From contig NZ_CP085327.1 in the NCBI RefSeq assembly GCF_020614375.1, forward strand, positions 1,972,823 through 2,036,822: DNA of 64,000 nucleotides, read 5' to 3'. Of this stretch, positions 37,603-47,635 are shown one piece after another. The stretch is from Haladaptatus salinisoli. Its GTDB lineage: Archaea > Halobacteriota > Halobacteria > Halobacteriales > Haladaptataceae. Each line of letters begins with the position of its first letter. The first letter of the stretch is position 1. A program made the translations under genes and the position numbers. The notes below the pieces were generated by a model. It was given only the letters and a program-made list of their open reading frames with translations, was not told the DNA's origin and did not search any database.

Positions 37603-38973
37603 TCAGAACTTCTCCAAGTACTTCGCTTTCTCCCAGCCGGAGACGTAGGTCTTGTACTCGTCGTACTCGCTCCGCTTCGCTTCGATGAACTTCTCGGTGA
37701 CGTGGTCGCCGAGGGCCTCGCACACGACTTCGTCGGCTTCGAGCGCGTCTAGCGCGTCCATGAGCCGTCCGGGGAGGAGCGTGATACCGTGTTCTTCCCG
37801 CTTCTCCTCGTCGAACTCGTAGATATCGTCGCGGACGGGGGTGCCGGGGTCGATGTCGTTCTTGATTCCGTCCAGCCCGGCCTCGATGATGACCGCCAGC
37901 GCGAGATAGGGATTGCACGACGGGTCGGGGCTGCGAATCTCGAAGCGCGAACTCGTCCCGGCGGCGTCCGGGACGCGGATGAGCGCCGACCGGTTCACGT
38001 CGCTCCACGCGATGTAGACCGGTGCCTCGTATCCGGGGACGAGACGCTTGTAGGAGTTGATGGTCGGGTTGGTGATGGCGGTGAACGCCGGGGCGTGTTC
38101 GAGGACGCCGCCCATGAACTTGTACGCCGTCTCCGAGAGGTTGAACTCGTCGTCCTCGTCGGCGAAGGCGTTGCCGTCCTCGTCGAAGAGGCTGATGTGG
38201 GCGTGCATCCCCGACCCGTTAATCTCGGCGATGGGCTTGGGCATGAACGTGGCGTGGATGCCGTTCTGCTCGGCGACGGCGCGAACCACGGCCCGGAAAG
38301 TGGCGATGTTGTCCGCCGCGGAGAGCGCGTCGTCGTACTTGAAGTTGATCTCGTGCTGGCCGTCCGCGACTTCGTGGTGGCTGGCTTCGATTTCGAAGCC
38401 CATCTGTTCCAGCGTGAAGATGACCTCCCGACGCACGTCGCTCGCCATGTCCTTCGGTGCGAGGTCGAAGTAGCCCCCGGAATCGTGCGGGACGGTCGTC
38501 GCCTTTCCTTCTTCGTCCTTCTCGAAGAGGAAGAACTCGGGTTCGGGGCCGATGCTGACGGTGTAGCCCATCTCCTTCGCCTTCGAGAGAACGCGCTTCA
38601 GCACCTGCCGGGGGCCGCCGTCGAACGGCGTCCCGTCGGTGTTCACCACGTCGCAGATGAGACGGGCGCTCGCGGTCTCGCCGTCGGAACGCCACGGGAG
38701 GACGGTGAACGTCGACGGGTCGGGGTCGAGTCGCATGTCGCTCTCTTGGATGCGCGCGAACCCTTCTATGGAAGAGCCGTCGAACCAGATTCCCTCGTCG
38801 AACGCCTTCTCGACTTGGTGGGCCGGGATGCTGACGTTCTTGACCGTCCCAGTGATGTCCGTGAACTGGAGCCGAACGAAATCGACGTTCTCGCGCTCGA
38901 TTTCGTCGAGCACCTCCTGCTCTTCTTTCGACAAACCGGACTCCTTCGCGGTGGCAATATTTCCATCCGTCAT
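37603..38973 (-). CDS. glnA: Glutamine synthetase, type I
   Basis: A 456-residue GS-I that makes glutamine from glutamate and ammonia with ATP. Blocks include [72 protein letters not shown] and [17 protein letters not shown]. There is no adenylylation-loop Tyr block. The ATG at 38973 is preferred because TATA-like sequence at about 39003-39010 lies about 30 bases upstream. It is divergent from an Lrp-family regulator gene, a conserved archaeal pairing. Confidence 0.98.
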   Translation of the reverse strand: MTDGNIATAKESGLSKEEQEVLDEIERENVDFVRLQFTDITGTVKNVSIPAHQVEKAFDEGIWFDGSSIEGFARIQESDMRLDPDPSTFTVLPWRSDGETASARLICDVVNTDGTPFDGGPRQVLKRVLSKAKEMGYTVSIGPEPEFFLFEKDEEGKATTVPHDSGGYFDLAPKDMASDVRREVIFTLEQMGFEIEASHHEVADGQHEINFKYDDALSAADNIATFRAVVRAVAEQNGIHATFMPKPIAEINGSGMHAHISLFDEDGNAFADEDDEFNLSETAYKFMGGVLEHAPAFTAITNPTINSYKRLVPGYEAPVYIAWSDVNRSALIRVPDAAGTSSRFEIRSPDPSCNPYLALAVIIEAGLDGIKNDIDPGTPVRDDIYEFDEEKREEHGITLLPGRLMDALDALEADEVVCEALGDHVTEKFIEAKRSEYDEYKTYVSGWEKAKYLEKF

Positions 38974-39046
38974 CTTTATCGACACCACATGCAAATACAT
39001 CCATCATTAAAACAGTAACGGTTGGTCAATCGTGCAATTTTTGCCC

Positions 39047-39070
39047 AGAATTGGATATTCGTTAAATTCT
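39047..39070 (+). promoter_or_regulatory. Inverted repeat overlapping the lrp TATA box
   Basis: AGAATT (39047-39052) and AATTCT (39065-39070) form 6-base arms with a 12-base spacer in the glnA-lrp gap. The right half overlaps TTAAATT (39062-39068), about 30 bases before the lrp ATG. The size and symmetry fit an Lrp dimer site, suggesting autorepression. Binding is inferred. Confidence 0.5.
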
Positions 39071-39097
39071 AATGTGAGGAGCGGGTTGGTTGGTGTA

Positions 39098-39556
39098 ATG
39101 ACGTACGAAAATCTGGATGCTAAACTGGTAAATGAGCTACTCGGTGACGGTCGAGCAAGTTTGCGAAGCCTCGCCGAGAAACTGGACGTGTCGGTGACGA
39201 CCATCTCGAACCACCTGACGGATTTAGAGGAAAAGGGCGTCATTCGGGGGTACACCCCCCGCGTCGATTACGACGCGCTGGGGTACGACGTGACGGCCAT
39301 CGTCCAGTTGAAGGTCGAAGGGAACGCGCTGCCGGAGGTGACCGAACGGCTGCAGGACCACGACCAGATGATAAGCGTCTACGAAGTGACGGGCGACTAC
39401 GACATCATCGCCATCGGGAAGTTCAGGGACACGGACGGGATGAACGAGCAGATAAAGAAACTGCTCATCGACCCCGACATCAAAGAGAGCAACACGAGCG
39501 TCGTGCTGAACGCTCCGAGCGAGCACGAGCAGTTCAAGCTCGAAGTGGACGAATGA
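39098..39556 (+). CDS. lrp: Lrp/AsnC-family transcriptional regulator
   Basis: A 152-residue Lrp protein. The N-terminal winged helix is [20 protein letters not shown] to [16 protein letters not shown], with recognition helix around [10 protein letters not shown]. The C-terminal RAM domain runs from [20 protein letters not shown] through [15 protein letters not shown] to the end. It is divergent from glnA, as in other haloarchaea where Lrp proteins control nitrogen and amino-acid genes. The ATG at 39098 is preferred because upstream sequence is promoter-like. Confidence 0.95.
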   Translation: MTYENLDAKLVNELLGDGRASLRSLAEKLDVSVTTISNHLTDLEEKGVIRGYTPRVDYDALGYDVTAIVQLKVEGNALPEVTERLQDHDQMISVYEVTGDYDIIAIGKFRDTDGMNEQIKKLLIDPDIKESNTSVVLNAPSEHEQFKLEVDE

Positions 39557-40002
39557 CCAGTCGCTCTTAGAGCACGGGACGCGTCGTCTCGCTCGTAAGC
39601 GTCATCGCGGAGTTCACGATTCGCGCTCCGTACCTCGTTCTCGTATCGACGCTCGAAGCAGTCCCGGAGATGACCGTCAAACTCGAACAGCAATTAGTGG
39701 CGACGGCGTGCTCCTCCGTTCATCGTCCGGGCGACCGGCGGCGAGTTCGAGGCGTTCGTCGACGCGAGGCGGCTTTCCGCCCGACTCCATCACGGTCCAC
39801 TCCCCGAGGCTCGAAGACGCGGGCTTCGTCACCGTCGAGGGCGACAGCGTCGCGCTCACCGAACGCGGGAGCGCCCTCGAACCGTACCTCGCGCTGACCG
39901 AGTAGTACGAGGCCGCGAAAAGATAGGTCGCGTTCGAAACGGGAACTCCGTCGAAAACGGTTCGTCTGCGGCGTGAGATGTTGCGCGGCCGATTGGCCGA
40001 TT
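39557..40002. other. Gap with possible decayed gene
   Basis: No intact gene lies in these 446 bases between lrp and the thermosome gene. On the plus strand, coding-like fragments occur in two frames: FIVRATGGEFEAFVDARRLS (about 39719-39778), then RLEDAGFVTVEGDSVALTERG (about 39810-39880) ending at a stop at 39905. The second fragment resembles the end of a winged-helix domain. They may be pieces of one frameshifted regulator gene. Confidence 0.35.
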
Positions 40003-41679
<1,677 letters not shown>

Positions 41680-41817
41680 AGTCAACAGATGGGTTGAATG
41701 CGATTCTATATAAACCTTTTCTTAGGCGTATGAGAACCTACCGCAACCGCCGGACGTGACCGAGCAGTACGCGACGACGGCGAATATTTATAAGTGAAAA
41801 CGAACTGTCGGTGAAAA

Positions 41818-42366
41818 TCAGCCGGTGAACTGGTGGTACTCCATTCCCTGTCGTTTCATCTCGTTGCGCTTCCGTTCGAGGAACGAGTACACCGCGCCGT
41901 GGGGGGCACCGTCGAGGAGCATCTCGGCGGCGCTCCGGACGGCCTCGACCTGCTGCGGTTGGCCGATGATGCCGAGCGTCGTCCCGTAGATGACCACGTC
42001 CGCGCCGGTGAGTTCCTCCATCAGTTGGCGCGTTCGACCGTTCTCGCCGATGAGTCGGCCTTTCTGGCGCTGGAGGTCGTTCTTGTTGCGGGCGGCGGCG
42101 TCGATATCCACGATGTCGAACAGCATCAGGTCGTCGGCGAGCAGCGCGAGCGCGTCTTCCGGGGCGAATCCGCGACCGATCGCTTTGACGATTTCCGGCG
42201 CTTTCAGCCCCCGGACCGGATCGCCCGTCTGTTCGACCCGGACCGACCCGTTATCGGAGTCGATGTCGAGGCGCACGTCCGCACGACTCTCGATTTCTCG
42301 CATCGTCTCACCGCCTTCGCCGATGAGAACGCCAATTCTGTCCTGCGGAATCGTCACGTGCTTCAT
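41818..42366 (-). CDS. KH-domain RNA-processing protein, Pno1/Dim2-like
   Basis: A 182-residue protein with two KH-like domains. KH1 has HVTIPQDRIGVLIGEGGETMRE (IGxxG loop), and KH2 has RQKGRLIGENGRTRQLMEEL, followed by GADVVIYGTTLGIIG. It is the archaeal relative of Pno1, which binds the 3' end of pre-16S rRNA during small-subunit maturation and works with RIO1 and Nob1. The RIO1 gene lies 0.9 kb away and is divergent; a nitroreductase gene separates them. The ATG at 42366 is chosen by KH1 length. Confidence 0.93.
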   Translation of the reverse strand: MKHVTIPQDRIGVLIGEGGETMREIESRADVRLDIDSDNGSVRVEQTGDPVRGLKAPEIVKAIGRGFAPEDALALLADDLMLFDIVDIDAAARNKNDLQRQKGRLIGENGRTRQLMEELTGADVVIYGTTLGIIGQPQQVEAVRSAAEMLLDGAPHGAVYSFLERKRNEMKRQGMEYHQFTG

Positions 42367-42524
42367 GGAAAATTGTACCACCCGACGCGGTTTAAGCCCT
42401 TCCCCGCGACCCTCGTTCGCTTTCGAGCGTTCGAATCAATTCCGTCCGGGGCGCTAGCACACGCCAATCGGAAAGCGCCTCCGTTTTCCGGGTTCGGTTA
42501 AACGCGGAGTCCCTACCGCGGGGT

Positions 42525-43190
42525 ATGTCCAACGAACTCGCATTCGAAGAGCGCGACGTAGCACACGACGCCGAGTTCCCCGAAGCCATCGAGGCGCTTC
42601 GCACCCGGCGGTCGGGACACAACTTCGACCCCGACGCGGACCTCTCCGACGAGACGCTGGAGGAGTTGATTCGCGACGCGGCGCTCGCGCCGTCCTCGTA
42701 CAACCTCCAGCCGTGGGAGTTCGTGGTCGTGCAGGACGACGATCGACTGGACGAAATCGTCGACATCGCCTACGGACAAGAACACATCCGCGAGGCGGGA
42801 ACCGCGATACTCGTCGCGGGGCACACCGACGCGAAGACTGCGGACCGGGTCTTCGACGAGTGGGCCGAAGCGGGCCGGATGGACGAGGAGGCCGCCCAGC
42901 AGACGAAAGCGCAGTCGGTCGAGATGTACGAGGACGACCGAACCGGTCGCGATTACGCGATCCGGAACGCCTCGCTCGCGGCGGAGAACCTCCTGCTCTC
43001 CGCGCACGCGCGCGGATTGGCCGCCACGCCGATGATAGGGTTCGACCAGGAGCGCATCGCCGAGTTCCTCGACCTGCCGGACGACGAGATTCCGGTGGTT
43101 CTTATCGCCGTGGGGCCGAGCGGCGGCGAGGAGTCGGAGCGACTCCCCCGGCGGTCCGTCGAGGAGATACTGCACCGGGAGACGTACTGA
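42525..43190 (+). CDS. Nitroreductase-family flavoprotein
   Basis: A 221-residue FMN-dependent NAD(P)H oxidoreductase of the nitroreductase fold. LRTRRSGHNFDPDADLSDETLEE gives the first FMN-phosphate contacts (RTRRS). LAPSSYNLQPWEFVVVQ is the second motif. ASLAAENLLLSAHARGLAATPMIGF is the dimer/FMN helix. The natural substrate is unknown. It sits between the KH and RIO1 genes, with no clear link to them. Confidence 0.92.
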   Translation: MSNELAFEERDVAHDAEFPEAIEALRTRRSGHNFDPDADLSDETLEELIRDAALAPSSYNLQPWEFVVVQDDDRLDEIVDIAYGQEHIREAGTAILVAGHTDAKTADRVFDEWAEAGRMDEEAAQQTKAQSVEMYEDDRTGRDYAIRNASLAAENLLLSAHARGLAATPMIGFDQERIAEFLDLPDDEIPVVLIAVGPSGGEESERLPRRSVEEILHRETY

Positions 43191-43231
43191 CGGGCCACGC
43201 TTTTACCCTTCCTCCACATAGACGGAGCTAG

Positions 43232-44095
43232 ATGACCGAGGAGTACGGACTGCTCGACCCCGAAAACGCGACTGGCCCCGGCGATGAGTGGGAGGAGATA
43301 GACGTTTCCGACACCGAGGCCGATCGCATCGCGCGTCGGCGCGACCGCGAGTTCAGCCAGTTCCGCGAGCGGGTCAAGGACTCCGACCAGTTCAAAGTCG
43401 AGCAGTCCGTCTTCGACGACGCGACCCTCGCCGCGCTCTACAAACTCGTTCAGGACGGGTACGTCCGCGCGTTCGGCGGGCCGATATCGTCCGGGAAGGA
43501 GGCGACCGTCTACAACGCGCTGGGCGACGACGAGCACGAGGAAGTCGCGGTGAAGATCTACCGAATCAACGCGAGCAACTTCCGAGACATGCGGGAGTAC
43601 CTCGTCGGCGACCCGCGGTTCGAGGAACTCGGCGGGGACAAAAAACGGGTCGTCATCGCGTGGGTGCGAAAGGAGTTCGCCAACCTGAACCGCGCCCGGA
43701 ACGCCGGGGTTCGAGTGCCCGACCCCATCGCGGTTCAACGAAACGTGCTGGTGATGGAATTCATGGGCAACGACGGCCGCCGCGCGCCCACGCTCGCGGA
43801 CGCGCGACTCGAAAATCCCGAGACGGCCTACGAAGTCGTCCGGGAGTACATGCGCCGACTGTTCGACGCGGGCCTCGTTCACGGCGACCTCTCGGAGTAC
43901 AACATCCTCGTCAGCGACGGCGAACTCTGCATCATCGACGTGGGGCAGGCGGTGACCATCCACCACCCCAACAGCGGCGAGTTTCTGACCCGCGACTGCG
44001 CGAACGTCGCCTCGTTCTTCCGGCGACAGGGGCTCGACGTCCGGGGCGACGAACTCGAAGACTGGATTCGAGAGAACGCCGACCCCGAGACGTAG
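43232..44095 (+). CDS. rio1: RIO1-type serine protein kinase
   Basis: A 287-residue RIO1 kinase/ATPase needed for late 40S-type subunit maturation. The RIO signature GPISSGKEATVYNAL replaces the usual Gly loop. VAVKIYRINASNFRDMREY holds the catalytic Lys. VHGDLSEYNILV is the catalytic loop (HGD) and CIIDVGQAV gives the metal-binding Asp. The tail is short and acidic. The start is the ATG at 43232. Confidence 0.97.
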   Translation: MTEEYGLLDPENATGPGDEWEEIDVSDTEADRIARRRDREFSQFRERVKDSDQFKVEQSVFDDATLAALYKLVQDGYVRAFGGPISSGKEATVYNALGDDEHEEVAVKIYRINASNFRDMREYLVGDPRFEELGGDKKRVVIAWVRKEFANLNRARNAGVRVPDPIAVQRNVLVMEFMGNDGRRAPTLADARLENPETAYEVVREYMRRLFDAGLVHGDLSEYNILVSDGELCIIDVGQAVTIHHPNSGEFLTRDCANVASFFRRQGLDVRGDELEDWIRENADPET

Positions 44096-44111
44096 CCGAG
44101 CGCGAACGGTT

Positions 44112-44732
44112 CTACGCCGCTCGCCGGACGAGTTTTCGCCCGACGTATCCCGACGAGACGGACGCACCGATGTACCAGACCAACCACACCTTCAGCGGGC
44201 CGACGACGGTCGCGGTCCACGCGACCTGACCGACGACCGGGAGGAAGAACGCCACGGGAGCGACCGCGGCGGCGGGCGACGTGAACACCCATCTGAGCCA
44301 GATGAACGCCGGAGCCGTCACCAAGAGGCTCCAGACCATCGGCCGGAAGTTCCCTTTCATCATCTGGACTTGGTGGTGCATTAGCTCCCGCTGTTCGGAT
44401 CGGAGTCGTTCCATCTCGTCGTCGTCGCTCTCGTCGCGGGCGGTCTGGAGTCGCTCCCGAAGCGTCTTCATCTTCCGCTGCAGTCGCTCCATCTGCTCCG
44501 CATCTCGGAGCTTCGCCTGTAGAACCGCCGTGTAAAGACCCGTCGACCCCGCGAGGAGGAAGACGAACAGCGAGAAAGGAAGCCAGACCGCGAGCGGCGA
44601 GAGGACGGGGGAAACGACCGCGACGACGATGGACTCCATCGGCCGGACGAAGTAGCCCGCGAACAGCCCGACGGCGAGTAGTCCCGCGAGTTTGTCGTGC
44701 GTCGACCACGAACCGCGGTTCGACGATGCCAT
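44112..44732 (-). CDS. EMC3/TMCO1-family (DUF106) membrane protein
   Basis: A 206-residue archaeal DUF106 protein. About five helices surround a long cytosolic coiled coil (LQAKLRDAEQMERLQRKMKTL to ELMHHQVQMMKGNFRPM), the Oxa1-superfamily arrangement. These proteins are related to EMC3 and YidC/Oxa1 insertases, so a role in membrane-protein insertion is likely. The ATG at 44732 gives MASSNRGSWSTHDKLAG and avoids a non-coding upstream extension. Confidence 0.9.
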   Translation of the reverse strand: MASSNRGSWSTHDKLAGLLAVGLFAGYFVRPMESIVVAVVSPVLSPLAVWLPFSLFVFLLAGSTGLYTAVLQAKLRDAEQMERLQRKMKTLRERLQTARDESDDDEMERLRSEQRELMHHQVQMMKGNFRPMVWSLLVTAPAFIWLRWVFTSPAAAVAPVAFFLPVVGQVAWTATVVGPLKVWLVWYIGASVSSGYVGRKLVRRAA

Positions 44733-44945
44733 ACCCGGATTTAATTTCAATCGATTATCAACTTTCTCCTCGGGTCGGTTCGTCGGCTCTCGAATCGACT
44801 CGACAGCCACTCGACCGCCGCTCGCCACGGAGTTCGACGGCGCGAAATCGGCAGGGACCGACCGGCGCTCGGTAACATCCTCGCGGTGCGGCGACACTGC
44901 TCTCGGCTAGTTTACGCGAGCGTCGCAGGACCGTCGTAAAAGTCG

Positions 44946-45230
44946 TTAGCTGATGTGGCCTTCGCGTCGAAGCTGGTCGGCCTGTTGCTTGTCGTAGCGC
45001 CACTTGATGTCGGCCTTCTCGTCCTGCCAGTCCCACGGCTCCACGAGCACGATGTCGTCCTCGCGAATCCAGATTCGCTTCTGCATCTTGCCCGGAATCC
45101 GGGCGGTTCGCTCCTTCCCGTCGGCGCAGCGTACCTTCACCCGGTTCGCCCCGAGCATGTTCGTGACGGTAGCGAAAACCTCGTCGTCGTCCGGCATCCG
45201 GAGGTTCTTCCGTCCGCTGTTGTCACTCAT
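44946..45230 (-). CDS. eif1A: Translation initiation factor eIF-1A, copy 2
   Basis: A 94-residue eIF1[48 protein letters not shown] and [12 protein letters not shown] are all diagnostic. Compared with the copy at 6767-7051, residues 19-36 differ most ([15 protein letters not shown] against [14 protein letters not shown]). This copy is closer to the archaeal consensus and sits near rio1 and the Pno1-like gene, the ancestral ribosome-biogenesis neighbourhood, so it is probably the main copy. Confidence 0.97.
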   Translation of the reverse strand: MSDNSGRKNLRMPDDDEVFATVTNMLGANRVKVRCADGKERTARIPGKMQKRIWIREDDIVLVEPWDWQDEKADIKWRYDKQQADQLRREGHIS

Positions 45231-45330
45231 ATCTCACTGTTTGAGCGGGATACTTTTAAATCCGCCGTCCCGAGCGGCGGGTTAGCGGCGCACCCAAAGA
45301 GTCACGGGGCGGGAGGAAGTCCGGCCATCC

Positions 45331-45750
45331 ATGGCGACCACCGGCGCGGAAGAGCTGGCGACGACCGACGACTGGGCGACCGCCGTTCCCGTCCTCCGGC
45401 AACTGTGGACGGACGCGGACGAATCGGAAATCCTGTCGTGGCGCGACGAGGACGGCTACCGACTCCTCGGTCTGTACGCGGACGACGAGTTGGCCGGCGT
45501 CGCCGGCGTCTGCGTTCAGCGCGTGCTCCACCACGCCCGCCACGCGTGGATTCACGATTTCGTCGTCGACGAGGCGCACAGGGGCGAAGGGTACGGCACG
45601 ACCCTGCTCTCGGAGGTCGAGGAGTGGGCGCGCGAACGAGGGTGCGAGTACGTCGCGCTGGCGGCCCGACTGGAAAACGAACCCGCCCGGCGGTTCTACG
45701 AGGAAAACGGCGTGGAGCGATGGGGGTACGTGATGGAGACCGAACTGTAG
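45331..45750 (+). CDS. GNAT acetyltransferase, short type
   Basis: A 139-residue GNAT domain protein, paralogue of the one at 33013-33423. Shared blocks are LRQLWTDADESEILSW, the core ELAGVAGVCVQRVLHHARHAW, the acetyl-CoA site DEAHRGEGYGTTLLSEVEEW and the end FYEENGVERWGYVMETEL. Substrate unknown. The gene has typical high-GC codon use, unlike its low-GC relative. Confidence 0.9.
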   Translation: MATTGAEELATTDDWATAVPVLRQLWTDADESEILSWRDEDGYRLLGLYADDELAGVAGVCVQRVLHHARHAWIHDFVVDEAHRGEGYGTTLLSEVEEWARERGCEYVALAARLENEPARRFYEENGVERWGYVMETEL

Positions 45751-45801
45751 ACCCGCCCGGCATCTGCCGGTTTTAAGGCGATTCCGAACCCAGTTCGCGC
45801 C

Positions 45802-46005
45802 ATGCTCGGAAAGCTCGGTGCGAAAGGTATCGTCGGTCTGCTCGCACTCCTCGCCGGAATCGGGGTCATCGCCCTCCAGAACCTCGTCATCGCGGCGGGG
45901 ATGGGTCTCGTCGTCGTCGGCTTCGTCCTGACCGCGTGGGGGCTGGTGTCGGGACTGTTGGAGAGTTTCGGAATGGCCGGAATGATGGGCGGCGGGTTCG
46001 AGTAG
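45802..46005 (+). CDS. Small two-helix membrane protein
   Basis: A 67-residue hydrophobic protein with helices at about residues 8-28 and 31-53, and a Gly/Met-rich tail (FGMAGMMGGGFE). It belongs to the many conserved, uncharacterised small membrane proteins of haloarchaea. It has its own ATG and good codon use. Confidence 0.75.
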   Translation: MLGKLGAKGIVGLLALLAGIGVIALQNLVIAAGMGLVVVGFVLTAWGLVSGLLESFGMAGMMGGGFE

Positions 46006-46029
46006 CGAAGTCGACCCGTTTCCCTCGGA

Positions 46030-47007
46030 TCACTCCATCTGTCGAATCTTCTCTCGTCCCGGCGCGATGAGTTCGTCCAGGTACGTCGCCAGCGCGCTCT
46101 TGGCGTCCGCCGGGTGTAGTTCGCCACTCTCCAGATCCTCGGCGAGCGACTCGTAGTCGTCGTACTCCAGATTTCCGCCGTACTTCTCGGGGCGCTCGAC
46201 CACGACGCGCTCGAAGCGCGGGAAGACGTGGTACTCGAAGATCTGGAGGACGGGATTTTCGAGGTCGCCCTCCGGGTCGCGGGTCGGCGGGCAGAACGCC
46301 GAGTTGACCTTCTCCTCGATGTCCTCGGTCGAATCCTCCATCGAGATGGTGACGCCCTCGCTGGAGGACATCTTGCCCTCGCCAGACGAGAGTTCGGCGA
46401 TGATCGGCGTGTGAAGCGCGGGCCGGGACTCGTAGCCGACCTTGGGAAGTACCTCGCGGGAGATCATGTGGACTTTGCGTTGATCCATGCCCCCGATAGC
46501 GAGGTCGAGATCGAGGTACTCGATGTCGAGCGCCTGCATCAGCGGGTAGACCACCTGCGACACTTTCGGGCTCTCCCCGCTCGCTATTTCCGCCATCGCG
46601 CGCTCGGCGCGGTTCAACGTCGTTTCCAGTTCGAGGCCGTGGAGGTCGAGCACGTACTCGTCGTCCATCTGGAACTCCGAGCCGAGGCGGAACTCCGTGT
46701 TCTCCTCGTCCAGCCCGTAGGCGATGAACTGCGCTTTCATCCGCTCCGCCGTCTCGCGGATCTCCTCGAACGTCCCCTTGTCGTTCAGGTAGGCGTGCAC
46801 GTCCGCGAGCAGGATGACGATCTCGAAACCCGCCTCCTGTAAATCGATGAGCTTGTTGGCGGTGAGCATGTGGCCGAGGTGGAGCACGCCGGAGGGTTCG
46901 TAACCGACGTAGGCACGCTTCCCGTCGGGGTCGGCGGCGAGTTCGCGTACCTCCTCCTCGGTCACCAACTCCTCGGCGTTCCGGGAGATTAGCTCGTAGG
47001 TGTCCAT
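46030..47007 (-). CDS. tyrS: Tyrosyl-tRNA synthetase
   Basis: A 325-residue archaeal/eukaryotic-type TyrRS (class I). The HIGH motif is in VGYEPSGVLHLGHMLTANKL. The tyrosine site includes QVVYPLMQALDIEYLDLDLAIG and GGMDQRKVHM. The KMSKS variant is GEGKMSSSEG. The ATG at 47007 (MDTYELISRNAEELV) gives the normal length; the longer frame upstream runs into promoter sequence. Confidence 0.97.
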   Translation of the reverse strand: MDTYELISRNAEELVTEEEVRELAADPDGKRAYVGYEPSGVLHLGHMLTANKLIDLQEAGFEIVILLADVHAYLNDKGTFEEIRETAERMKAQFIAYGLDEENTEFRLGSEFQMDDEYVLDLHGLELETTLNRAERAMAEIASGESPKVSQVVYPLMQALDIEYLDLDLAIGGMDQRKVHMISREVLPKVGYESRPALHTPIIAELSSGEGKMSSSEGVTISMEDSTEDIEEKVNSAFCPPTRDPEGDLENPVLQIFEYHVFPRFERVVVERPEKYGGNLEYDDYESLAEDLESGELHPADAKSALATYLDELIAPGREKIRQME

Positions 47008-47086
47008 GCGCGGAAAAAGATGGTTCACCGGCTTTAGGGTTACGTCATTGGATAAGGAACAAGTCGCCGGGGACGAAACGAGGGGT

Positions 47087-47287
47087 ATGAACGGCACGAG
47101 AGTCGGACTCTGGTTGGTCGTCGTCGGCGGACTCGCGCTCTATCCCGCGGTTCGCCTCGGGCGAGACATCGGCACCACGACGAACGAACTCGTCCTGCTG
47201 TACGCGGCGATACTGGCGGTCGGCTTCGGGGTCGTCCTCTGGGGACTGAGCGTCCTTCGGACGCTGACCGGCGAGTGGACGAGGTGA
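47087..47287 (+). CDS. Small two-helix membrane protein
   Basis: A 66-residue protein with helices at about residues 6-22 and 35-57 linked by a short polar loop (RLGRDIGTTTNE). It is divergent from tyrS. ATG 47087 is preceded by an AT-poor region with no clear TATA box. Function is unknown. Confidence 0.65.
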   Translation: MNGTRVGLWLVVVGGLALYPAVRLGRDIGTTTNELVLLYAAILAVGFGVVLWGLSVLRTLTGEWTR

Positions 47288-47635
47288 CGCGACGGCGGAA
47301 CGAAACGCATACTCTTCCGGACAAAAACGGTCCGACGCGAAACGAGCGACGCGCGCCGGACTCCGGTCGGTCGTCGTCGGAACGCTCCCGCTCGGCGCGA
47401 CGGTCGCGACCAGACCGACGGGAGGATGCAAACCGCCGGTCGGGAGGAGAACCAGCGCCCACTTCCGCGGAATCGGCGAACCGGCAGTGCACTACGCGCT
47501 CGCCGGGAGAACTCCTTACGTCGAAATCGCGCACCTGCTCGGCTTCGTCGGCTTCGCCCTCGCCGTCTTCGGTGCCCTCCTCCGGAGCAGTGCTCAACTG
47601 ACGAGCGAGCGACCGTCGGACACCGACCTGCGAGC
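47288..47635. other. Gap with a possible membrane-protein relic
   Basis: No intact gene with a start codon was found in these 348 bases. One plus frame is open and coding-like from about 47390: SVVVGTLPLGATVATRPTGG, then YVEIAHLLGFVGFALAVFG, a good membrane helix, with a stop at 47637-47639. It has no ATG and only an internal GTG. It may be the 3' part of a small membrane-protein gene that lost its start. Confidence 0.4.
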
